Shown here piece by piece: positions 26,294-34,726 of a stretch of DNA of 64,000 nucleotides. The notes under the pieces were generated by a model. That model was not told the DNA's origin and ran no database searches. It saw only the letters and a program-made list of their open reading frames with translations. Source of the DNA: Mycobacterium sp. SMC-4 (GTDB lineage Bacteria; Actinomycetota; Actinomycetes; Mycobacteriales; Mycobacteriaceae); the NCBI RefSeq assembly GCF_025263265.1, contig NZ_CP079869.1, forward strand, positions 2,108,001 through 2,172,000, read 5' to 3'. Numbering within the stretch: position 1 is the stretch's first letter; every line of letters begins with the position of its first letter. A program made the translations under genes and the position numbers.

Positions 26294-26815
26294 ATGAGGG
26301 ATATGACGGAACAATCATCGAACAATGTCGACCGGCGACGTGCTCTGTCGAACGATGTTCGGAGCGCCATCGACGACGTGGACCGCCGCATCCTGACCGC
26401 GTTGCATGCAGACGCCCGATTGCCCAACAGCACTCTGGCCGACCTGGTCGGGATCGCCCCGTCGACGTGCCACGGTCGGGTGCGTCGGCTGCAGGAGCTC
26501 GGGGTGATCCGGGGGTTCTACGCCGACATCGACCCGGCCGCCCTCGGGCTGACGCTGCAGGCGATGATCTCGGTCAGTCTGCAGGCCAACGCTCGCGGGC
26601 GGATCAGCAGCTTCATCGGACAGATCCGGCGCAAACCGCAGGTCATGGACGTCTACTTTCTGGCCGGCGCCGACGACTTCCTGTTGCACGTGGCCGCCCG
26701 CGACACCGACGATCTGCGCTCCTTCGTGGTGGAGAACCTCAATGCCGACGCCGACGTGGCAGGCACCCAGACCTCGTTGATCTTCGAGCACCTGCGCGGC
26801 GCCTCGCCGCTGTGA
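26294..26815 (+). CDS. aldR: Lrp/AsnC family regulator AldR
   Basis: A 173-residue regulator with an AsnC-type helix-turn-helix (IDDVDRRILTALHADARLPNSTLADLVGIAPSTCHGRVRRLQELGVIRGF, about residues 26-75) and a C-terminal RAM effector domain (TLQAMISVSL ... VYFLAGADDFLLHVAARDTDDLRSFV). Orthologue of Rv2779c, which activates or represses ald in response to alanine and other amino acids. ATG at 26294 or the ATG three codons later. Convergent with hypB, with 3 bp between stops; the hydrogenase island begins here. Confidence 0.92.
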   Translation: MRDMTEQSSNNVDRRRALSNDVRSAIDDVDRRILTALHADARLPNSTLADLVGIAPSTCHGRVRRLQELGVIRGFYADIDPAALGLTLQAMISVSLQANARGRISSFIGQIRRKPQVMDVYFLAGADDFLLHVAARDTDDLRSFVVENLNADADVAGTQTSLIFEHLRGASPL

Positions 26816-26818
26816 AGG

Positions 26819-27577
26819 TCAACCGGTGGCGAAGGTGCGCAACCAGGCGAACCAGTCGGCCATCCCCTCGCCGGTCTTGGCGCTGACCGGCAGCACCACT
26901 GCGGTCGGGTTGACCTGCCGGATCCGATCGGTGTACGTCGCGACATCGGCGTCCAGGTGTGGGGCGAGGTCGATCTTGTTGAGCAGCACCACGTCGACGG
27001 CGCGGAACATCACCGGATACTTCAACGGCTTGTCCTCGCCCTCGGTGAGTGAGTACACCATGACCTTGGCGTGCTCGCCCACGTCGAATTCCGCTGGGCA
27101 CACCAGGTTTCCGACATTCTCGATGATCACCAGGTCCAGGTCGGGCAACTCCAGCCCGGCCAGCGCCCGTCCGACCATCACAGCGTCGAGGTGGCATTCA
27201 CCGCCGAAACCGTTGTCGGTGTTCAGCAGAGAGATCTGGGCCCCGCGCCCGCTCAATCGCGCGGCGTCGAGGTCGGTGGCGATGTCGCCCTCGATCACCC
27301 CGACCGCAAAGTCGCCGGCCAGTTCGTCCAGCGTGGCGGCAAGCACCGCGGTCTTGCCCGAGCCGGGTGAGCTCATCATGTTCAGCGCCCGGATCTCGTT
27401 GCGGGCGAACGCCTCCCGGTTGGCCGCGGCGCGGGCGTCGTTTTCGGAGAAGATCGCCTCGAGCACGTCGACGCGCTCGGTGGCGGTCTGGTAGCCACTA
27501 TGATCCCCGTGATCGTGGGCGTGATCGTGTTGGTGGCTGTGCACGGTCCCGTCGTCGTGGCGGTGGAATCTACCCAT
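26819..27577 (-). CDS. hypB: Hydrogenase nickel incorporation GTPase HypB
   Basis: A 252-residue SIMIBI GTPase that delivers Ni to the hydrogenase large subunit with HypA. The N terminus is histidine-rich (nine His within residues 5-26), a nickel-storage feature. G-motifs: SSPGSGKT (about 69-76), the NTDNGFGGECHLDA region carrying the metal-binding Cys-His (about 119-132), VIIENVGNLVCPAEFD (about 149-164) and LLNKIDLAPH (about 199-208, NKxD). It overlaps hypA by 8 bp, so the two are translated together from the minus strand. Confidence 0.96.
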   Translation of the reverse strand: MGRFHRHDDGTVHSHQHDHAHDHGDHSGYQTATERVDVLEAIFSENDARAAANREAFARNEIRALNMMSSPGSGKTAVLAATLDELAGDFAVGVIEGDIATDLDAARLSGRGAQISLLNTDNGFGGECHLDAVMVGRALAGLELPDLDLVIIENVGNLVCPAEFDVGEHAKVMVYSLTEGEDKPLKYPVMFRAVDVVLLNKIDLAPHLDADVATYTDRIRQVNPTAVVLPVSAKTGEGMADWFAWLRTFATG

Positions 27578-27932
27578 GGCGGGCCTCGGCCGGCTCGGTC
27601 GCGACGTCGATCGACGTCACCAGAAATTCCTCACCGCGCACCACTGTGACATCGACACTGTCGCAGGCCGGGCAGCGTAGCGACCACCGTGAGGTGATGT
27701 CCGACTCCAGACCGCAGGCGCGGCAGCACACGGCGGCGGTCACCTGCTCGACCTCCAACACCGCGCTGCCGAGGCCTTCGTGTTCGGCCGCGATGGTCCA
27801 ACAGAACGTCAACGATTCGGCGACCACCTGCCGCAGCGCGCCGACGCGTACCCGCACCACCTCAACCGGCCGGCCGTCGGCGTGGGTACGCACCACGCCG
27901 GCGATGGCGTGGCACAACGACAACTCGTGCAC
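27570..27932 (-). CDS. hypA: Hydrogenase maturation nickel chaperone HypA
   Basis: A 120-residue nickel metallochaperone. The start is GTG at 27932, because family members begin Met-His-Glu-Leu with His2 and Glu3 binding nickel; this gives (M)HELSLCH. The zinc site is CRAC (C70, C73) and CPAC (C87, C90). The frame is open farther upstream but that extension lacks family similarity. Transcribed divergently from hypF with 155 bp between the starts. Confidence 0.93.
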   Translation of the reverse strand: MHELSLCHAIAGVVRTHADGRPVEVVRVRVGALRQVVAESLTFCWTIAAEHEGLGSAVLEVEQVTAAVCCRACGLESDITSRWSLRCPACDSVDVTVVRGEEFLVTSIDVATEPAEARHG

Positions 27933-28052
27933 GTCTGAAGCGTAGCCCCGACCACGCGTCGGAAATGCGCAGAAGTGACTGCCAGATTTCGATAGTTGGG
28001 TTCGGCGCGCGGCGCTAGCCTGGCACCAGAATCGGTTCGAGGAGACCGCGCG

Positions 28053-28091
28053 ATGAGCGCAGATATGCCACACCAGCGGAGCACCCCGTGA
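28053..28091 (+). CDS. Possible 12-codon leader ORF overlapping the hypF start
   Basis: ATG at 28053 has GAGGAG 8 nt upstream, the best ribosome site in the region, and encodes MSADMPHQRSTP before a TGA that overlaps the hypF GTG (GTGA). hypF has its own GGAG at 28078-28081, so the leader ORF may tune coupling rather than be required. Whether a peptide is made is unknown. Confidence 0.35.
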   Translation: MSADMPHQRSTP

Positions 28092-30424
28092 CGGGGGACA
28101 CCGCCCGGGTACGGCTGAGCGTCACCGGCGTGGTCCAGGGCGTGGGGTTCCGTCCCACGGTGGCCAGGATCGCCGCCGAGCACCGGTTGAGCGGATTCGT
28201 GCGCAACGACGCCGGTTCGGTGCAGTGCGAACTGGAGGGGCCGGGCATACGGGTCGAGGCGGCGGTGTCGGCGCTGCGCGACGCGCCGCCGCCGTTGGCG
28301 CGAATCGACTCGTTCGTCGTCACATCCCGTCCGGTGCTGGGCGACCGCACATTCAGCATCCTGAACAGCGCTGCCCACGGCGACGACGGCCATCGGACGC
28401 TGGTCGCGCCCGACATCGCGACGTGCCCGGATTGTCTGCGCGAGATGTTCAGCCCGCACGACCGGCGCTATCGGCACCCGTTCATCACCTGCACCAATTG
28501 CGGGCCGCGCTACACGGTGATCACCGATCTGCCCTACGACCGTCCGGCCACCACGATGGCCAAGTACGACATGTGCTCGGCCTGTGCCGCCGAGTACGCC
28601 GACCCGACCGATCGGCGCTATCACGCCCAGACCATCGCCTGCCCCGAGTGCGGTCCGCAGCTGGCGTGGACGGGACCGACCGACGGCGGTTGCGCACTGG
28701 AGTCTGCCGCCGCCGCACTGCGGGACGGTCTGATCGTCGCAATCAAAGGCATCGGCGGCTACCACCTTGCCTGCCGCGCGGACGACGATGCCGCGCTGCT
28801 GCGTCTGCGTCAGCGAAAAAATCGGCCCGCCAAGCCATTCGCGCTCATGGTCGCCGACGTCGAGCATGCGCGCAGCATCTGCGAGGTTGACGACGCGGCG
28901 GCGCGCTCGTTGCGCTCGCCGGCCGCGCCGATCGTGTTGCTGGCCGGGCATGGCGGCGCGGTGAGCGACGCTGTGGCGCCGGGTCTGGGCGAGCTCGGCG
29001 TGATGCTGGCCTACTCGCCGGTCCATCACCTGCTGTTCGCCGATCTCGACGTACCCGCGCTGGTGATGACCTCGGCCAACCAGGGTGGCTCACCGATCGT
29101 CTACCGCGACGAGGACCTCGAGTGGATCGACGGTCTGGCCGACGCGGTGCTGGGCCACGACCGCCCGATCCACGTGCCCTGTGAAGATTCCGTCGTGGGC
29201 ATCGACGCCGACGGGAACGAATCGCCCTTGCGCAGATCCCGAGGGTACGCGCCGCTGCCGGTGCCACTGGACGCCGGCGCCGGTGAACCGCCGGTCATCC
29301 TGGCAACCGGTGGGGACCTCAAGACCACATTCGCCCTGACCGGCAGGCACGGGTGGGCGCACCTGTCCTCGCACCTGGGAGACATGGCCGACCCCAGGAC
29401 CCAGGACTGCTTCGCCGCGGCGGTGCAGCACCTGGCATTCCTGACCGGCAGCACCCCCGATGTGGTCGCCCACGATGCGCACCCGCACTACGCCACCACC
29501 CGCTGGGCGCAGCGGCGCGGCGGCACGCTGCTGGCCGTGCAACACCACCATGCGCATGCGATGTCGTTGCTGGCCGAGCATCGGCGGCTGGGCGACCCGA
29601 TGATCGCGGTCACCTACGACGGCACCGGTTTCGGCACCGATGGCACGATCTGGGGTGGCGAACTACTCGCCATCACCGGACCGGCCCAATTCACCCGGGT
29701 GGGGCATCTGGCGCCGTTCGCAATGCCGGGCGGCGAGGGGGCCGTCCGGCAACCGGCGCGCATCGCGGTGGACCTGTTGTGGCGCGCCGGGATCGAACTG
29801 GCCGATGACCTGCCTGCGGTGGCCGCGATCGGACCGGCCGGCATGCGCGTGGTCACCCAACAGCTGCCACGCGGCATCGGGTGCGTACCCACCACCAGCA
29901 TGGGCCGGCTCTTCGATGCGGTGTCCAGCCTGCTGGGGGTGTGCCAGCAGGTCAGCTACGAAGGGCAGGCGGCCGTCGAGCTCGAACATCTGGCGCGCAC
30001 CGGCAATGAATGCAGCCCAACAGATTTCGATGTCACATCTGGTGTTCTCGATCCCGCGCCGGTGCTGCGCACACTGGTCGACGGTATGCGTTCGGGCGTA
30101 TGCCGTGCCGATCTGGCTCTGCTGTTCCACGATGCGGTGGTGCGGGCGACGGTCTGGGCCGCAGCCCAGGCCGCGTCGGCTGCGGGGATGCGCACTGTCG
30201 GGTTGACCGGCGGAGTGTTCGCCAACCGCCGGCTACTGGACGGGATTGCGGGCGGGTTGCGCGCCCGCGGACTGGAGGTTCTCACCCACCGGGTGGTGCC
30301 GTGCAATGACGGCGGCTTGGCGTTGGGACAGGCCGCAGTGGCCGCAGCAACCATAGCGTCGGCGCGCCGGGCCGCAGCTCGGGAAAGGAGTGACCCATGT
30401 GCCTCGGGATTCCCGGCAAGGTGA
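28088..30424 (+). CDS. hypF: Carbamoyltransferase HypF
   Basis: A 778-residue enzyme that turns carbamoyl phosphate into the thiocarbamate on HypE, the source of the CN ligands of the NiFe site. Domains in order: acylphosphatase (GVVQGVGFRPTVARI, about 12-26), two zinc fingers (CPDC...CTNC about 114-139 and CSAC...CPEC about 164-192), YrdC-like ATP/carbamoyl-AMP domain (AIKGIGGYHLACRADDD, about 218-234) and Kae1-like domain with VQHHHAHAMSLLAEH (about 481-495). Full length. GTG at 28088; its last 28 bp overlap hypC. Confidence 0.96.
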   Translation: MTGDTARVRLSVTGVVQGVGFRPTVARIAAEHRLSGFVRNDAGSVQCELEGPGIRVEAAVSALRDAPPPLARIDSFVVTSRPVLGDRTFSILNSAAHGDDGHRTLVAPDIATCPDCLREMFSPHDRRYRHPFITCTNCGPRYTVITDLPYDRPATTMAKYDMCSACAAEYADPTDRRYHAQTIACPECGPQLAWTGPTDGGCALESAAAALRDGLIVAIKGIGGYHLACRADDDAALLRLRQRKNRPAKPFALMVADVEHARSICEVDDAAARSLRSPAAPIVLLAGHGGAVSDAVAPGLGELGVMLAYSPVHHLLFADLDVPALVMTSANQGGSPIVYRDEDLEWIDGLADAVLGHDRPIHVPCEDSVVGIDADGNESPLRRSRGYAPLPVPLDAGAGEPPVILATGGDLKTTFALTGRHGWAHLSSHLGDMADPRTQDCFAAAVQHLAFLTGSTPDVVAHDAHPHYATTRWAQRRGGTLLAVQHHHAHAMSLLAEHRRLGDPMIAVTYDGTGFGTDGTIWGGELLAITGPAQFTRVGHLAPFAMPGGEGAVRQPARIAVDLLWRAGIELADDLPAVAAIGPAGMRVVTQQLPRGIGCVPTTSMGRLFDAVSSLLGVCQQVSYEGQAAVELEHLARTGNECSPTDFDVTSGVLDPAPVLRTLVDGMRSGVCRADLALLFHDAVVRATVWAAAQAASAAGMRTVGLTGGVFANRRLLDGIAGGLRARGLEVLTHRVVPCNDGGLALGQAAVAAATIASARRAAARERSDPCASGFPAR

Positions 30425-30672
30425 TCGAGATCTGGGACGAAGCCGGGACACGGATGTCCACGGTGGAATTCGGCGGTACCACCAAGACGGTGTGTCTGGC
30501 CTATCTCCCCGACATGGGTGTCGGGGAGTACACCATCGTGCACGCCGGCTTTGCAATCACCCGGCTTGACGAGGCTTCGGCGCAAGAGACGCTGCGGATG
30601 TTCGCCGACCTGGGTGTCCTGGAGGAGGAGCTGGCCGGCGAGCAGGCGTTCACCCGAAAGGATCTCTCATGA
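30397..30672 (+). CDS. hypC: Hydrogenase assembly chaperone HypC
   Basis: A 91-residue chaperone starting MCLGIPGKV, the invariant N terminus whose Cys2 holds the Fe(CN)2CO unit with HypD before transfer to HucL. It has a beta-barrel core with [17 protein letters not shown] and the [13 protein letters not shown] segment. AAAGGAG lies 7 nt upstream of the ATG, a strong ribosome site inside the end of hypF. ATGA overlap with hypD follows. Confidence 0.96.
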   Translation: MCLGIPGKVIEIWDEAGTRMSTVEFGGTTKTVCLAYLPDMGVGEYTIVHAGFAITRLDEASAQETLRMFADLGVLEEELAGEQAFTRKDLS

Positions 30673-31772
30673 AGTATCTCGACGAGTTCCGCGACCCGGC
30701 CGCGGCAGCAACCCTGGTCGAGGCGATTCGGCGCCGCGCCACCAGGACGTGGACGGTCATGGAAGTCTGCGGGGGACAGACGCATTCGATCATCCGCAAC
30801 GGAATCGACCAGCTGCTCGACGGTGCGGTGGAGTTCATCCACGGTCCCGGTTGCCCAGTGTGCGTCACACCGCTGGAGATGATCGACCGGGCGCTGCAGA
30901 TCGCCGCCCGCCAGGACGTGATCTTCTGTTCGTTCGGCGACATGCTCCGGGTGCCCGGCAGCGAACAGGACCTGTTCGGGGTGCGGGCGCGCGGCGGTGA
31001 CATCCGGATCGTCTACTCGCCCCTGGACGCCACCAGGATCGCCGCGGACAACCCCGACAAGCAGGTGGTGTTCTTCGGAGTCGGCTTCGAAACCACCGCG
31101 CCGGCCAACGCGATGGCGGTGCTACACGCGCAGCGGCTCGGGCTCGGGGACTTCTCGATGCTGGTCTCCCACGTGCTGGTGCCGCCGGCGATGAAGGCCA
31201 TCCTGGCCGCACCGACCAATCGGGTGCAGGGCTTCTTGGCCGCCGGGCATGTGTGCTCGGTCATGGGCACTGCCGAATATGACACGCTGGTCGACGAATT
31301 CGGGGTACCCATCGTCGTGACCGGTTTCGAACCTCTCGATCTACTCGAAGGCGTCCGCCAGGTGGTCGAGCTCCTCGAGGCGGGCGTCCCCGCGCTGCGC
31401 AATGCCTATCCGCGTGCGGTCAGTGCCGCCGGTAACGAGGTGGCCCAGCAGACGCTGGCCGACGTGTTCTCCGTGACCGACCGGCAGTGGCGTGGCATCG
31501 GCATGATTGCGCAGTCGGGATGGACGCTGGCACCCCGCTATGCGGACTTCGACGCCGAATGCCGCTTCGGTGTCGGCCATCTCAAGGTCGCCGAATCCGC
31601 TGAGTGCCGTAGTGGCGAGGTGTTGCAGGGGTTGCTCAAACCGCATGAGTGCCCGGCATTCGGCCGAACCTGCACGCCGCGGTCGCCGCTCGGAGCGACC
31701 ATGGTGTCCAGCGAGGGTGCCTGCGCGGCGTACTACCAGTTCCGCCGGCTGGAGCTGACCACGCATGTCTGA
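30669..31772 (+). CDS. hypD: Hydrogenase formation protein HypD
   Basis: A 367-residue [4Fe-4S] protein that assembles the Fe(CN)2CO moiety with HypC and HypE. Diagnostic blocks: [15 protein letters not shown] (about 33-47), [16 protein letters not shown] (about 58-73), [13 protein letters not shown] (about 137-149), GHVCSVMGT (about 196-204) and, near the C terminus, the cysteines of [46 protein letters not shown] that bind the cluster. GAAAGGA precedes the ATG. It overlaps hypE by 8 bp. Confidence 0.96.
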   Translation: MKYLDEFRDPAAAATLVEAIRRRATRTWTVMEVCGGQTHSIIRNGIDQLLDGAVEFIHGPGCPVCVTPLEMIDRALQIAARQDVIFCSFGDMLRVPGSEQDLFGVRARGGDIRIVYSPLDATRIAADNPDKQVVFFGVGFETTAPANAMAVLHAQRLGLGDFSMLVSHVLVPPAMKAILAAPTNRVQGFLAAGHVCSVMGTAEYDTLVDEFGVPIVVTGFEPLDLLEGVRQVVELLEAGVPALRNAYPRAVSAAGNEVAQQTLADVFSVTDRQWRGIGMIAQSGWTLAPRYADFDAECRFGVGHLKVAESAECRSGEVLQGLLKPHECPAFGRTCTPRSPLGATMVSSEGACAAYYQFRRLELTTHV

Positions 31773-32835
31773 GATTCCGGTGTCGGTGAACCCCGCGCAA
31801 TGGGTGTGCCCGCTGCCGTTACGTGAGACCCGGCGGGTGGTGCTCGGACACGGCGGGGGCGGCGTGCTCTCGGAGGAACTGATCGAGAATCTGTTCCTGC
31901 CCGCGTTCGGCGCTGCGCCCACGCCGTCGAGGGACTCGGCGGTACTCGACACCGGGGCCGGGCGCATCGCGCTGACCACCGATTCCTACGTGGTGCAGCC
32001 GTTGTTCTTCCCGGGCGGCAACATCGGTGATCTCGCGGTCAACGGCACCGTCAACGATCTCGCGTGCAGCGGCGCCCAGCCGCTGGCCATCACCGCCGGC
32101 TTCATCCTCGAGGAGGGGCTGGAGCTCGACGCGCTCGGCGCAGTGGCCACGACGATGGGCAAAGCGGCAGCCGCGGCCGGAGTGCCCATCGTCACCGGTG
32201 ACACCAAGGTGGTCGGAAAAGGGGGAGCCGACCAGCTTTTCGTCAACACAGCCGGCGTGGGCGTGGTTCCCGCCGGGGTCGACATCGGTCCCGAGCGGGC
32301 GCGTCCGGGTGACGTGGTGATCGTGTCCGGCAGTATCGGCGAGCACGGGGTGGCGATCATGAGCGTGCGTGAGGGCATCGACTTCGGCACCGAGGTACGC
32401 ACCGACAGCGCACCGCTGCACCGGCTGGTGGCGGCGATGCTCGCCGCGGTTGACCCGACAGCGGTGCACACGCTGCGCGACCCGACCCGCGGCGGTCTGG
32501 TGGCCTCGGTCGTCGAGATTGCCCGGGCCGCCTCGGTGGGCGTCGAGCTCGACGAGGCGGCGATCCCGGTCCCCGAACCGGTCGCCTCGGCCTGCTCGTT
32601 TCTGGGACTGGACCCGCTGCAGGTGGCCAACGAGGGCAAGCTCGTCGCGTTCGTCGCGGCCGAGGCCGCCGAGGCGGTGCTGGCCGCGATGCGCGCACGA
32701 CCCGAAGGAGCCCAGGCCGCAGTGATCGGTCGGGTGGTCGCCGAACATCCCGGCATGGCAGTGGCGCGCACGCCCTTCGGGACCACACGGGTGGTGGAAC
32801 GCGAGCTCGGAGAGCAGCTTCCGCGGATCTGTTGA
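31765..32835 (+). CDS. hypE: Carbamoyl dehydratase HypE
   Basis: A 356-residue AIR-synthase-like ATPase that dehydrates the S-carbamoyl group on its own C-terminal cysteine to a thiocyanate, the cyanide donor. The N-terminal [22 protein letters not shown] and [12 protein letters not shown] segments are typical, and the protein ends LPRIC, with the essential terminal Cys at residue 356. It is followed after 2 bp by the convergent AraC-type gene, so transcripts from the two strands must overlap. Overlap with hypD indicates one hypFCDE unit. Confidence 0.96.
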   Translation: MSEIPVSVNPAQWVCPLPLRETRRVVLGHGGGGVLSEELIENLFLPAFGAAPTPSRDSAVLDTGAGRIALTTDSYVVQPLFFPGGNIGDLAVNGTVNDLACSGAQPLAITAGFILEEGLELDALGAVATTMGKAAAAAGVPIVTGDTKVVGKGGADQLFVNTAGVGVVPAGVDIGPERARPGDVVIVSGSIGEHGVAIMSVREGIDFGTEVRTDSAPLHRLVAAMLAAVDPTAVHTLRDPTRGGLVASVVEIARAASVGVELDEAAIPVPEPVASACSFLGLDPLQVANEGKLVAFVAAEAAEAVLAAMRARPEGAQAAVIGRVVAEHPGMAVARTPFGTTRVVERELGEQLPRIC

Positions 32836-32837
32836 GG

Positions 32838-33899
32838 TCAGCGCCGCAGCGTCTCCGAGGGCGCCTCGCCCCAGCGCTTGCGGTACTCGACCGAGAAGCT
32901 GCCCAGATGATGAAATCCCCATCGTTCGGCCACGGCCGTCACCGTCACGCCGTCCGACGGGATGGCGTCGGTGAGCTCCTCGTGTACCCGCTCCAGGCGT
33001 CGTTCTCGCACGAACGCCATCGGCGACATGCCCAGTTCGGAGCGGAAGCCCTGCTGGATGGACCGCACGCTCATGTGCACGGCGTTGGCCAGTGAGTCCA
33101 TCGTGATCCGTTCGGCGAGGTGTTCGTCGATGAAGTCCATGGCCTGCTGGATGACGGTGCGCCGCGGGTCCGGCGACGACGGCTGGGTGATCTCGGCGTG
33201 ATAGTTCGACGGCTGCAGGTAAAGCAGGCTGCTCATCACCAGCTCCTCGACCGGGCCGATCGCCCGGCCTTTCTGGATCAGCGAACCGGCGTGGTAGACC
33301 TCGGTATGCACCAGCTGCACCGCGGCGTGCCAGCGCATCGCCGCTTCGGTGGCCAGGTCGAACTCCGGCTCGAAGACCAACGGGCGGACAAGGTTACGAC
33401 CGGTCAGCCGGGTGACATGGGCGATCATCGCCTGCGCCTCGATGCGGATCAGCAGCTGCGGCGTGTCCAGACCGAGCTCCAGACGCAGCGGCACACCAGG
33501 ACTGGAGACCAGCGAACGCATGGTGTTGGCCTGAAACGTCGCGGTCGGATGGACGATGTTGGCCACTCCGTTCATCGGCATGTGCACCGCGTAGTAGCGG
33601 CCGGATTCCGGGATCTCGATGGTCGCCGGCGCGTGCAGATCGAGGTAGAGCATGCTGACGTTGCGCAGGCGCACGCCGTGCATCGACGCGGCGAACCCGT
33701 CGGCGCCGGCCGGATCGACCGTCAGGGTCAGCGGCGACAGTGCGCGGCCCATCAGCCGTGCTGCCTTGGCAATGTCCTCGGTGTAGAAGATCTCGTGCTC
33801 GCCGAGCGCGGGTGGGACACCGCGCGAGCGCACCTTGCGGCGGACCGGATCGCTGGTGCGCCGGATGTCGATGTAGCCCAGCCGGGTGAGGCGCGACAT
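32838..33899 (-). CDS. AraC family transcriptional regulator of the hydrogenase locus
   Basis: A 353-residue regulator with an N-terminal AraC-binding-like domain (HEIFYTEDIAKAARLMGRAL ... GRYYAVHMPMNGVANI) and a C-terminal double helix-turn-helix (AERITMDSLANAVHMSVRSIQQGFRSELGMSPMAFVRERRLERVHEEL ... TAVAERWGFHHLGSFSVEYRKRWGEAPSE, about residues 255-350). It is divergent from the huc operon and sits between hyp and huc, so it is a strong candidate to control one or both. The effector is unknown. A 12-bp palindrome lies 28 bp upstream of its start. Confidence 0.9.
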   Translation of the reverse strand: MSRLTRLGYIDIRRTSDPVRRKVRSRGVPPALGEHEIFYTEDIAKAARLMGRALSPLTLTVDPAGADGFAASMHGVRLRNVSMLYLDLHAPATIEIPESGRYYAVHMPMNGVANIVHPTATFQANTMRSLVSSPGVPLRLELGLDTPQLLIRIEAQAMIAHVTRLTGRNLVRPLVFEPEFDLATEAAMRWHAAVQLVHTEVYHAGSLIQKGRAIGPVEELVMSSLLYLQPSNYHAEITQPSSPDPRRTVIQQAMDFIDEHLAERITMDSLANAVHMSVRSIQQGFRSELGMSPMAFVRERRLERVHEELTDAIPSDGVTVTAVAERWGFHHLGSFSVEYRKRWGEAPSETLRR

Positions 33900-34132
33900 C
33901 AGCGCGCCCGCAATCCGGTGGCAGGATAGGGAACCCTAACTTTGCAGCGCAGTAAAGGAATTCGCATCCGCAAGGCAAGACTCCTCAACATCGGTCTCGC
34001 TTCAGCGTAACCATCTGTGCGCAATCCTGATAGCAGTTGCGTGAAACCGATAGGCAGCGGCCCCACCGCTGAGTACGTTGAGGCTGTCAGCCACGCTCCC
34101 CCGGATGGGGGAGTCCGCCAGGGAGGTCGGGC
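33900..34132. promoter_or_regulatory. Control region between the AraC gene and the huc operon
   Basis: This 233-bp gap must carry divergent promoters. Visible elements are a possible araC -10 (TATCCT on the minus strand, 33923-33928), the palindrome TAGGG-AA-CCCTA at 33927-33938 next to it, a candidate plus-strand -10 (TACGTT, 34074-34079), a hairpin CTCCCCC/GGGGGAG with a GGAT loop at 34096-34113, and the hucM ribosome site GGGAGG (34121-34126). No convincing -35 for either promoter was found. Confidence 0.5.
34096..34113 (+). promoter_or_regulatory. Hairpin in the huc operon leader
   Basis: Perfect 7-bp G/C stem CTCCCCC/GGGGGAG closed by GGAT, 7 nt before the hucM ribosome site. It could protect the 5' end, or restrict translation, or act as an attenuator. 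Confidence 0.45.
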
Positions 34133-34660
34133 ATGGGTAGCAACGGTGAGGCGACAGCGGCCGTGCTGGATCCGGCCGCGCCGGGCGGGCCCTCGGCCAC
34201 TGTCCGGGACCGCCTCGACGACCCCCGGATCGCCGAGGCCCTGAACACCTTGCTCGAGCATGCCGACCTGCTCGCGGTGCTCGTCACCGGGCTGGACGGC
34301 TTCGTGCGCCGCGGCGACGACATCGCTGCCAATCTGACGTCGGCGCTGGGTGAGCTCAAAGGACAATCTGTTGAACTGGGGCAGCTTTCGGCCAGCCTGG
34401 CCCAGCTCTCGGGCGGCCTGGTCCACGCGGCCCCGGCGATCACCACCCTGCTGAACTCTCCGTTGGCCGATCCGGCCGGCGCTGAGGTGATCTCCGCCCT
34501 GGGTGACGCTGTGGTGTCAGCCCGGCAGTCCGTTGGGCCCGCACCGCGCGGGATGCGCGGCCTGTGGAAGACGCTGCGCGGCGCGGCCAAGGACCCCGAC
34601 GTCGCACGCGGTGTGGCGTACCTGCTCGAAGTGGCTCGTGTCTTCGGGCGTCGAGTCTGA
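34133..34660 (+). CDS. hucM: HucM, DUF1641 scaffold/membrane-associating subunit of Huc hydrogenase
   Basis: A 175-residue helical protein with a DUF1641 domain (VYLLEVARVFG-like end, here VARGVAYLLEVARVFGRRV; RGMRGLWKTLRGAAKDPDV before it). In M. smegmatis the equivalent HucM forms the central stalk that joins the Huc hydrogenase dimers and makes a hydrophobic tunnel for menaquinone. The amphipathic stretch around ALGELKGQSVELGQLSASLAQLSGG fits a helical bundle. It begins with GGGAGG 6 nt upstream of ATG 34133 and is the first gene of the huc operon, 66 bp before hucS. Confidence 0.85.
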   Translation: MGSNGEATAAVLDPAAPGGPSATVRDRLDDPRIAEALNTLLEHADLLAVLVTGLDGFVRRGDDIAANLTSALGELKGQSVELGQLSASLAQLSGGLVHAAPAITTLLNSPLADPAGAEVISALGDAVVSARQSVGPAPRGMRGLWKTLRGAAKDPDVARGVAYLLEVARVFGRRV

Positions 34661-34726
34661 AAGCCAGTCACACACAACAGAATTCGCCCCGGAGGTTCGG
34701 ACCTTCGGTGATCGAGAGGAGTCCCG

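Noticed and set aside
27933..28087. Sigma-54 type promoter for hyp genes
   Set aside because: No GG-N10-GC element with good match; mycobacteria also lack sigma-54.
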